In this document: positions 1 through 5,330 of the stretch, in pieces | Position numbering within the stretch: position 1 is the first letter of the stretch | Layout of the letters: every line of letters starts with the position of its first letter | Origin: UBA1724 sp016302315 | GTDB lineage: Bacteria; Verrucomicrobiota; Lentisphaeria; Oligosphaerales; Oligosphaeraceae | Assembly: GCA_016302315.1 (NCBI GenBank) | Contig: JAEDNW010000095.1 | Span: forward strand, 1 to 9,682 | Reading direction: 5' to 3' | Length of the DNA: 9,682 nt | Made by a program: the position numbers and the translations under genes | The notes under the pieces: generated by a model | Told to the model about the DNA's origin: nothing | The model's database searches: none | Seen by the model: the letters and a program-made list of their open reading frames with translations, nothing else

Positions 1-3
1 CCC

Positions 4-25
4 AAAAAGCCCCCGCACGGGGGGG
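4..25 (-). terminator. Candidate intrinsic terminator, leftward
   Basis: On the minus strand a run of C, a short GTGC loop and GGGGGC are followed directly by TTTTT. On the plus strand this is AAAAAGCCCCC-GCAC-GGGGG. The stem is only 5-6 bp but pure GC. It would stop leftward transcription. The PFOR gene already has a better terminator at 649-689, so this one would act on read-through or on RNA made from the repeat region between 26 and 648. No T tract follows the hairpin on the plus strand. Confidence 0.4.
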
Positions 26-136
26 ATTCGGGGATCCTGCCCCCGGGGGTTCCCGGCCGGGATGCCCCGGCCTTCACCCACGGGGTAGACAAGCCTCTCA
101 CCCCGCACACGGGGTTCGGATCGTATTTTGGCCTTA

Positions 137-244
137 CCGGGGGTTTGGTCGCCCTGCCGGGCTCCCGCACCCCCGTCTAGCGATCCTCCCACCCCGGCAG
201 GCGGGGTTCATGAGGATTGCCCCCCTGCCCCCCGCAAGCGGGGG
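137..244 (+). repeat. Structured dispersed repeat, nearly full copy 1
   Basis: This ~108-bp element aligns end to end with 4702-4811. It has three hairpins in order: GCCC-TGCC-GGGC (151-162), CCCCG-GCAGG-CGGGG (192-206) and CCCCCGC-AA-GCGGGGG (229-244). Between the first two lies the invariant core GTCTAGCGATCC (175-186). The sequence just left of it, TATTTTGGCCTTACCGGG (124-141), recurs at 331-349, so the true left edge may be near 124. It carries no T tract and no coding potential. The origin is unknown; it resembles REP- or MITE-type intergenic elements only in general style. Confidence 0.7.
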
Positions 245-330
245 AATGTGGCAGCGTCAGGGTTTCCCCACCGGAATCCCTCCGGTAAAACTCACGACAT
301 ATCACCAGCCCCCGGAGCACCAGAAGAACG

Positions 331-406
331 TATTTTTGGCCTTACCGGGAATACCCGGCCTTCACCCCCGTCTAGCGATCCTCCCACCCCGGCAGGCGGG
401 GTTCAA
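331..406 (+). repeat. Structured dispersed repeat, variant partial copy
   Basis: This copy starts with the same left segment as the one at 124-141, but the first hairpin is replaced by CCGGG-AATA-CCCGG (345-358). It then resumes with the core GTCTAGCGATCC (370-381) and the second hairpin CCCCG-GCAGG-CGGGG (387-401). After GGGTTCAAG it switches to a different tail, the one that is duplicated in tandem from 377. The tail with the third hairpin is absent. Confidence 0.6.
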
Positions 407-579
407 GGGGGAAGGTGATAGCATCAAAAGGTGAGAGAATGACGTGCTCCCATTTTTCACCGCCGGAATATTTGGGCCGATCCTGCCACCCCGGCAGGCA
501 GGGTTCAAGGGGGAAGGTAATCGCGTCAAAAGGTGAGAGAATGACGTGCTCCCATTTTTCACCGCCGGAATATTTGGGC
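377..579 (+). repeat. ~101-bp tandem duplication (two full units)
   Basis: Unit 1 spans 377-478 (102 bp) and unit 2 spans 479-579 (101 bp). They differ by about five substitutions and one indel, roughly 95% identity. Each begins GATCCT(C/G)CCACCCCGGC, i.e. within the dispersed-repeat module, and ends in ATATTTGGGC. The second half of each unit, from the TCAAAAGGTGAGAG segment onward (about 53 bp), is identical in both. It contains a possible long-loop hairpin, GGTGA with TCACC. A third start of the unit at 580-627 reverts to the tail seen in copy 1, so the array is embedded in the repeat family. Confidence 0.85.
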
Positions 580-627
580 GATCCTCCCACCCCGGCAGGC
601 GGGGTTCATGAGGATTGCTCCCCTGCC
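580..627 (+). repeat. Partial dispersed-repeat copy ending the tandem array
   Basis: These bases match 183-230 almost exactly: GATCC, the hairpin CCCCG-GCAGG-CGGGG (590-604), then GGTTCATGAGGATTGC and CCCCTGCC. The third hairpin is missing. The copy abuts the PFOR terminator about 20 bp further on. Confidence 0.6.
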
Positions 628-648
628 AGGAATCACTCTTTCCCGGGC

Positions 649-689
649 AAAAAAAAGCCCCTGGGGAAAGGGAATTCCCGAGGGGCTTT
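649..689 (-). terminator. Intrinsic terminator of the PFOR gene
   Basis: On the minus strand the hairpin has stem AAAGCCCCT/AGGGGCTTT (654-662 with 681-689), followed by a run of eight T (complement of 649-656). The loop contains the smaller palindrome GGGAATTCCC (670-679). It lies 51 bp past the nifJ stop codon and nothing else on this strand intervenes, so it most likely ends the nifJ transcript. Confidence 0.85.
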
Positions 690-698
690 GGGGGAAGA

Positions 699-725
699 GG
701 GAGGCCGTTTGATTTCCGGCCTCCC
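699..725 (-). other. Stable hairpin just after the PFOR stop codon
   Basis: There is a perfect 9-bp stem, GGGAGGCCG (699-707) with CGGCCTCCC (717-725), and a 9-nt loop. It starts 15 bp past the nifJ stop codon and lacks a T tract. It precedes the true terminator and may stabilise the 3' end of the mRNA or assist termination. Confidence 0.6.
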
Positions 726-739
726 TGTGAGGCGGGAGA

Positions 740-3700
740 CTACATCATCTTACCCACCTGCTGGATGAATTCCATCCGCTTGGCGGCATCCGCCTCAGCC
801 TGGGCGAAGAGCTCGGCGGCGTGGGCAGGATTGGCCTTCTGGAGCAGCTTGTAGCGGCCCTCGGACATGAGGAAGTCCTGGAACTGGCCATTGGCGGCGG
901 CCTTCACATCCCAGCTGAAGCGCTTGTCGGCTTCGGCGGCGGGATTGAAGCGGTAGACGGGATAGTATCCCGCCTCCACAGCGCGCTTCTGTTCCGTCTG
1001 GGTCTTGCTCATATCGATGGTGTGGGCGATGCAAGGCGCATAGGCGAAGATGATGGAGGGACCATCGTAGGCTTCGGCTTCCTGGAAGGCCTTGAGGGTC
1101 TGGTTACGGTCGTAACCCAGAGCCACGCTGGCCACGTACACATAGCCATAGCTCATGCACATGAAGCCCATGTTCTTCTTGTAGGTGCGCTTGCCGCCGG
1201 CGGCGAACTTGGCCACAGCCGCGGTGGGGGTGGACTTGGAGGCCTGTCCGCCGGTGTTGGAGTACACCTCGGTATCCAGAACCAGGATATTCACATTCCG
1301 GTTCATGGCCACCACGTGGTCGATGCCGCCGTATCCGATGTCGTTGGCCCAGCCGTCACCACCGATGATCCACACGGACTTGTCGGTGAAGTAGTCGGAC
1401 AGTTCGTTGACCTTGGCCAGATCGGGGCAGTCGCACTGGGCGGCATACTTGGCGATGACAGCCTTGGCGGCAGCCTGGGCCACCGCGGCCTCGGGCGTCT
1501 TGGAGGCATCCCAGAACTGGAGAGCGCCCTGGATGGCGTCCTTCAGATCGGCGGGCGCCTTCTCGCTGGCCAGGACCTTGTCGCAGTAGGCCTTGAGGGT
1601 TTCCCGGTTGGAATCCACCGCCAGGCGCATACCGAAACCGAACTCGGCGTTGTCCTCGAAGAGGGAGTTTGCCCAGGCGGGGCCGCGTCCGTTCTTGGCC
1701 TTGGTGTAGGGGATGGTGGGGAAGGTGCCGGAGTAGATGGAGGAGCATCCGGTGGCGTTGGCCACGATCATGTTCTCGCCGAAGAGCTGGCTGACCAGCT
1801 TCACGTAGGGCGTTTCGCCACAGCCGGCGCAGGCGCCGGAGAACTCGAAGAGAGGCTTCCGCAGCATGGCGCCCTTCAGGGTGGTCACGCTGTTCTTGCC
1901 CAGCAGGTTGTCCTCGGTGCTCTCGAAGAACTTCTCGTTCTCGTTTTCGCCGGCGGCACGCTCAGCGGCCAGGCTGGACCACACCAGGGCGGCGTTCTCG
2001 GGCTTGCCATCCTTGACGGCCTTCATGGTCACCGGGCACTGATCCAGGCAGACGCCACAGGCCATGCAGTCTTCCACATACACCTGGACCTTGAAGCGCA
2101 GGCCGTCGGCCTTGGGCATGGCTTCCTTGGTCTGGAAGGTGGCGGGAGCGGCGGACAGCGCCTCGGGCTTGAAGAGCTTGGTGCGGATGGCAGCGTGGGG
2201 GCAGCTGGAGGCGCAGATGCCGCACTGGATGCACTTGTCCATGTTCCACTTGGGCACCTTGGGGGCGAAGCCGCGCTTCTCCAGGGCGGCGGTGCCGGTG
2301 GGCAGAGTGCCGTCCAGGCTCATGGCGGAGACGGGGATGGCATCACCATTGTTCCGCATGGAGGGCTCCACGATCTTCCGGGCGAAGTCGTCGGCGTCAT
2401 CGGGAATCAGCTTCTGGTGTTCCACGCAGGGCACGCCATCCAGAGAGGCGGGGACCTTCACCTGGACGCAGGCGTCGGCGGCGGCATCCACCAGTTCGTT
2501 GTTCATGTCGATGACCGCCTGGCCCTTCTTGGAGAAGGTCTTGGCGTTGAGGGCCTTCATCTCCTTGGCGGCTTCCTCGAAGGGAACAATGCCGGAGACC
2601 TTGAAGTAGGCCACCATCATCACGGTGTTGGCGCCCTTACCCCGGAGGCCGGGCTTGGTCTTCACGATGGCATCGGCGTTCACATTGTAGAACTTGATGT
2701 CATTCTTGATGATGTACTCCTGCATATCCCGGGTCAGCTTGCCGAAGACCTCGTCGTTGGAGTAGGGGCTGTTCAGCAGGAAGGCACCGCCCTTCTTCAG
2801 GCCCTTCAGCAGATCGTAGCGGCCGATGTAGGCGGGGCAGGAGCAGCTCACCAGGTCGGGGCTGGTGATGAGATAGGTGGACTTGATGTGGCTGTCGGAG
2901 AAGCGCAGGTGGCTGCAGGTCAGACCGAAGGACTTCTTGGAGTCGTAGGCGAAGTAGGCCTGGGCGTCCTTGTCGGTGAGGTGTCCGATGACCTTGATGG
3001 TGGTCTTGTTGGCGCCCACGGTGCCGTCGCCGCCCAGTCCGTAGAACATGCAGGCGGTGGTTCCGGCAGGCTCGGTGGTGATGTGCTCGTCCACCTTCAG
3101 GCTGGTGTGGGTCACATCATCCTCGATGCCCACGGTGAATCCATGGAAGCCATTCTGCTCCAGGTGCTTGTAGACCGCCAGAATCATGGAGGGGGTGAAG
3201 TCCTTGGAGGAGAGGCCGTAGCGTCCGCCGATGACGGTGATCTCGGGGTTGTTGATGGCCACCTTCACATCCATGTAGAGGGGTTCGCCCATGGCGCCGG
3301 GCTCCTTGGTGCGGTCCAGGACGGCGATGCGCTTCACGGTCTTGGGGAGAGTGGCCAGGAACTTGTCGGCGTAGAAGGGGCGATAGAGGCGGACCTTCAC
3401 CAGGCCGTACTTGGTTCCCCGGGTGCTGTTCAGGTAGTTGATGGTCTCTTCGATGGCCTCGCAGGAGGAGCCCATGGAGACGATCACATCGGTGGCGTCG
3501 GGGGCGCCCACGTAGTCAAAGAGGTGGTAGGCCCGTCCGGTGACCTTGGCCACGGCATCCATCTTCTCCTGGACGATGTCACCCACGGCCATGTAGTACT
3601 TGTTCACCGTCTCGCGGCCCTGGAAGTAGACGTCGCCATTCTGGGCGCCCACCTTGGTCACGGGAGCCTCGGGGCGCAGTCCCCGGGCGCGGAATTCGGC

Positions 3701-4300
3701 CACCGCCTTGCGGTCCACCAGCTTGGCGATTTCCTCGTAGGGGATTTCCTCGAACTTGTGGACCTCGTGGCTGGTGCGGAAGCCATCGAAGAACTGGAGG
3801 AAGGGGACCTTGGAGGGATAGGTCGCCAGGTGAGCCACCAGAGCCATGTCCATCTCTTCCTGGACGGAGTTGGCGGCCAGCATGGCGAAGCCGGTGTTCC
3901 GGCAGGCCATCACGTCGGAGTGGTCACCGAAGATGGCCAGGGACTGGCAGGCCAGGGAGCGGGCGGTAACATGGAAGACCGTGGGGAGCATTTCACCGGC
4001 GATCTTGTACATGTTGGGGATCATGAGGAGGAGCCCCTGGGAAGCGGTATAGGTGGTGGTCAGGGAGCCAGCCGCCAGCATACCATGGACGGCACCTGCG
4101 GCGCCGGCCTCGGACTGCATCTCCACCACGGAGACCTGCTTGCCCCAGATGTTCCGCTTGTCTTCGGCGGCCCACTGGTCGACCCACTCTCCCATGGTGG
4201 AGGAAGGAGTGATGGGATAGATAGCGGCAGTTTCGCTCAGAGCGTATGCCACATACGCCGCTGCGTAATTGCCGTCCTGGGTGTTGATTTTACCCGGCAT
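740..4300 (-). CDS. nifJ: Pyruvate:ferredoxin (flavodoxin) oxidoreductase, single chain
   Basis: The product has 1186 residues and catalyses oxidative decarboxylation of pyruvate with CoA to acetyl-CoA and CO2, reducing ferredoxin or flavodoxin in the cytoplasm. Domain order fits the homodimeric PFOR family. The N-terminal thiamine-binding region has YPITPSS (28-34, with Thr31) and TARSLA (112-117, with Arg114), the residue numbers known from the Desulfovibrio africanus enzyme. Two 4Fe-4S motifs follow: C690/C693/C696/C700 and C745/C748/C751/C755. The proximal-cluster cysteines appear to be C824, C827, C852 and C1090. The thiamine-diphosphate site includes ATGCSS (849-854) and GDGWANDIGYGG (981-992). 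Length is close to NifJ/YdbK. The start at 4300 follows an AGGAG with 7-bp spacing and gives the family-typical N-terminus; an upstream in-frame ATG at 4369 is rejected. The gene looks intact and monocistronic. Confidence 0.97.
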   Translation of the reverse strand: MPGKINTQDGNYAAAYVAYALSETAAIYPITPSSTMGEWVDQWAAEDKRNIWGKQVSVVEMQSEAGAAGAVHGMLAAGSLTTTYTASQGLLLMIPNMYKIAGEMLPTVFHVTARSLACQSLAIFGDHSDVMACRNTGFAMLAANSVQEEMDMALVAHLATYPSKVPFLQFFDGFRTSHEVHKFEEIPYEEIAKLVDRKAVAEFRARGLRPEAPVTKVGAQNGDVYFQGRETVNKYYMAVGDIVQEKMDAVAKVTGRAYHLFDYVGAPDATDVIVSMGSSCEAIEETINYLNSTRGTKYGLVKVRLYRPFYADKFLATLPKTVKRIAVLDRTKEPGAMGEPLYMDVKVAINNPEITVIGGRYGLSSKDFTPSMILAVYKHLEQNGFHGFTVGIEDDVTHTSLKVDEHITTEPAGTTACMFYGLGGDGTVGANKTTIKVIGHLTDKDAQAYFAYDSKKSFGLTCSHLRFSDSHIKSTYLITSPDLVSCSCPAYIGRYDLLKGLKKGGAFLLNSPYSNDEVFGKLTRDMQEYIIKNDIKFYNVNADAIVKTKPGLRGKGANTVMMVAYFKVSGIVPFEEAAKEMKALNAKTFSKKGQAVIDMNNELVDAAADACVQVKVPASLDGVPCVEHQKLIPDDADDFARKIVEPSMRNNGDAIPVSAMSLDGTLPTGTAALEKRGFAPKVPKWNMDKCIQCGICASSCPHAAIRTKLFKPEALSAAPATFQTKEAMPKADGLRFKVQVYVEDCMACGVCLDQCPVTMKAVKDGKPENAALVWSSLAAERAAGENENEKFFESTEDNLLGKNSVTTLKGAMLRKPLFEFSGACAGCGETPYVKLVSQLFGENMIVANATGCSSIYSGTFPTIPYTKAKNGRGPAWANSLFEDNAEFGFGMRLAVDSNRETLKAYCDKVLASEKAPADLKDAIQGALQFWDASKTPEAAVAQAAAKAVIAKYAAQCDCPDLAKVNELSDYFTDKSVWIIGGDGWANDIGYGGIDHVVAMNRNVNILVLDTEVYSNTGGQASKSTPTAAVAKFAAGGKRTYKKNMGFMCMSYGYVYVASVALGYDRNQTLKAFQEAEAYDGPSIIFAYAPCIAHTIDMSKTQTEQKRAVEAGYYPVYRFNPAAEADKRFSWDVKAAANGQFQDFLMSEGRYKLLQKANPAHAAELFAQAEADAAKRMEFIQQVGKMM

Positions 4301-4307
4301 GTTTTTT

Positions 4308-4312
4308 CTCCT
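4308..4312 (-). promoter_or_regulatory. Ribosome binding site of nifJ
   Basis: AGGAG on the minus strand sits 7 bp before the ATG ending at 4298. It decides the nifJ start at 4300 rather than the longer reading from 4369, and it is the best Shine-Dalgarno sequence in the window. Confidence 0.8.
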
Positions 4313-4319
4313 GTATGTT

Positions 4320-4360
4320 CCTGATTTCCTGGAAGTCAGGGGTTGTTGTAGATGACCCCT
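4320..4360 (-). promoter_or_regulatory. Palindromic leader/operator candidate upstream of nifJ
   Basis: Bases 4320-4340 form a 21-bp near-palindrome: arms CCTGA and TCAGG around TTTCCTGGAAG, broken only at the centre and one symmetric pair. It lies 20-40 bp before the start codon. A second inverted repeat, AGGGGT (4338-4343) with ACCCCT (4355-4360), overlaps it by three bases, so as RNA the two hairpins could not fully form together. It could be an operator for a dimeric regulator or an mRNA structure. I could not identify convincing -35 and -10 boxes. Confidence 0.45.
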
Positions 4361-4701
4361 CCAACGCAAATCGACGCCGTGAGGCCGATGAAACTAGACG
4401 ATCTTGACCCTCCCCCTTTGGTCCCCCCATTTCTGGGGGAGGGAAGTCCGGGAAAGACCATGATTTCCTACGGGGAAACCATGAAGCCCGTAAGTCGGGG
4501 AATATATGCCGGATTCCCGGGTCTGTCGCCCCCGCCGGGGGCTTTCCGCAGCCTCCCGGGGGCAGGGAATTTTTCCCTCCGAGGAAAAAATCCGCCATCC
4601 TCCGCAGAGAGTGGAGGTATCGCCCCAAAGGTTTCCCCATGCCTCCTGAACTCCCAGGGGTTCCCGCTTCCGCTTCCCCCCCGTCTATCGATCCTGCCAT
4701 C

Positions 4702-4811
4702 CCGGGGGGTTGGTCGCCACGTTGTGGCTTCCGCACCCCCGTCTAGCGATCCTGTCACCCCGGCAAGCGGGGTTCAGGAGGATTGCCCCCTGTGTCCCCC
4801 GCCAGCGGGGG
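4702..4811 (+). repeat. Structured dispersed repeat, nearly full copy 2
   Basis: This copy is collinear with 137-244. Hairpins in order are GCCAC-GTT-GTGGC (4716-4728), CCCCG-GCAAG-CGGGG (4758-4772) and CCCCCGC-CA-GCGGGGG (4796-4811). The core GTCTAGCGATCC is at 4741-4752. A one-base variant of the core, GTCTATCGATCC, lies just upstream at 4683-4694 and leads directly into this copy, so a partial copy is joined to it. The first stem differs in sequence from copy 1 but still pairs. Confidence 0.7.
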
Positions 4812-4864
4812 TGGGAACGACTCCGGGATGTGCCATTCCCATGGTTGTATGCGCGAGAAAAACG

Positions 4865-4906
4865 CGCGGGGTAAGAGGTTCCCCCTCGCCCCCATCCCGC
4901 CATCCC
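4865..4906 (+). repeat. ~41-bp direct repeat, unit 1 (partner at 5101-5141)
   Basis: CGCGGGGTAAGAGGTTCCCC, then a CTCGCCCCCATCCCGCCATCCC-type tail, occurs here and again at 5101-5141 with a single extra C in this copy. Both are preceded by a GCG-rich segment after ATG(G/T)...TATG. Here the repeat leads into partial copy 3 of the dispersed element (overlapping from 4896); the second unit does not. Confidence 0.7.
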
Positions 4907-4971
4907 GGGGGTTTGGTCGCCCCTTTGTGGCTCCCGCACCCCCGTCTAGCGATCCTGTCACCCCTCCGGGG
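4896..4971 (+). repeat. Structured dispersed repeat, partial copy 3
   Basis: It runs from CCCGCCATCCCGGGGG through GGTTTGGTCGCC, a first hairpin GCCCC-TTT-GTGGC (4919-4931, one C/T mismatch), the core GTCTAGCGATCC (4944-4955) and a shortened second hairpin CCCC-TCC-GGGG (4961-4971). The third hairpin is absent. It has the same orientation as the other copies. Confidence 0.6.
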
Positions 4972-5009
4972 TTCTGGGTGGATGGGAATCGCGCCAAAGA
5001 CGGGGGACA

Positions 5010-5038
5010 CCCCCGTGCCCCCGTGCCCCCGTTTCCCC
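5010..5038 (-). other. G-quadruplex motif
   Basis: The minus strand reads GGGG-AAAC-GGGGG-CAC-GGGGG-CAC-GGGGG: four G tracts of 4-5 with loops of 3-4 nt, which meets the usual G4 pattern. On the plus strand it is a tandem of CCCCCGTG. A competing perfect hairpin, ACGGGGG-ACA-CCCCCGT (5000-5016), uses one of the tracts. It lies in the non-coding region, about 300 bp beyond the 3' end of the GHL10 gene. Confidence 0.65.
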
Positions 5039-5100
5039 GTTCCGTGGTTGCCCGGCGGAACGGGGTTGAGATGGGGGGGGGAGATGTATGTGCGTACGCG

Positions 5101-5141
5101 CGCGGGGTAAGAGGTTCCCCTCGCCCCCATCCCGCCATCCC
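5101..5141 (+). repeat. ~41-bp direct repeat, unit 2
   Basis: This is the second unit of the repeat described at 4865-4906. It follows an alternating purine-pyrimidine run and ends in CCGCCATCCC, after which similarity to the dispersed element stops (CTGTAGGATACC). Confidence 0.7.
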
Positions 5142-5173
5142 CTGTAGGATACCCTTTCTAGAAAGTACCGTCG

Positions 5174-5221
5174 AAAAAAGGGCCAGGGACGCTCGAAATT
5201 CCCACGGACGCTTGTCCATGG
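5174..5221 (-). terminator. Weak terminator candidate downstream of the GHL10 gene
   Basis: On the minus strand CCATGGAC (5214-5221) can pair with GTCCCTGG (5183-5190) with one internal mismatch, followed by CCC and six T (complement of 5174-5179). The loop is long (23 nt), so the call is weak. It lies 110 bp past the GHL10 stop codon, and no better candidate was found before nifJ. Confidence 0.3.
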
Positions 5222-5250
5222 CGGGCCACGTGGTGGAATCCCAGTCCCCC

Positions 5251-5309
5251 CGGGGATTCACGCTACACCCCGGGGATTCACGCTACCCACAGGGATTCAC
5301 GCTACACCC
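5251..5309 (+). repeat. 20-bp tandem repeat, three units
   Basis: The units are 5251-5270, 5271-5290 and 5291-5309. The shared unit is CGGGGATTCACGCTACACCC; the second ends CCCAC and the third lacks one base. The GGGATTCACGCTAC core is identical in all three. The array lies 22 bp past the GHL10 stop codon, in its 3' region. Confidence 0.85.
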
Positions 5310-5330
5310 GGGGAGGAATCCGGGACATCC

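Larger units (their letters stand above)
1..648. other. Non-coding repeat-rich region downstream of nifJ
   Basis: I see no credible gene here. Short open frames exist on both strands, but they are read out of GC-rich repeats, have no good ribosome binding sites and give proline/glycine/arginine-rich peptides. The stretch holds a nearly full structured repeat (137-244), a second variant copy (331-406), a ~101-bp tandem duplication (377-579) and a third partial copy (580-627). A degenerate copy of the hairpin module lies at 101-114 (CCCCG-CACA-CGGGG). Only 245-330 shows no obvious repeat match. Confidence 0.7.
4370..5330. other. Long non-coding region between nifJ and the GHL10 gene
   Basis: I see no gene in these 961 bp. 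Several open frames on both strands run through the repeats and give low-complexity Pro/Gly/Arg peptides, with no family resemblance and no ribosome binding sites. Contents from left to right: simple hairpins such as GCCCCC-GCC-GGGGGC (4528-4542) and AGGGAA-TTT-TTCCCT (4564-4578), repeat copies (4702-4811, 4896-4971, 4865-4906 with 5101-5141), a G-quadruplex motif (5010-5038), a G9 run with an alternating purine-pyrimidine stretch (5073-5104), a 12-bp palindrome CTTTCTAGAAAG (5154-5165), a weak terminator candidate and a 20-bp tandem repeat. The nifJ promoter should lie near its left end. Confidence 0.7.

Noticed and set aside
377..627. CRISPR array
   Set aside because: The units are ~101 bp and nearly identical throughout, with no short repeats separated by unique spacers and no cas gene.
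128..768. Small open frames across the left repeat region
   Set aside because: They repeat themselves because the DNA does, and one runs through the nifJ terminator.
821..4324. A 1167-codon open frame on the plus strand opposite nifJ
   Set aside because: It is in exact antisense register with nifJ, has no family features and is Gly/His/Leu-rich. It exists because nifJ uses no TTA, CTA or TCA codons.
4301..4369. Longer nifJ start at 4369
   Set aside because: It would add 23 residues unlike the family and bypass the good AGGAG before 4300.
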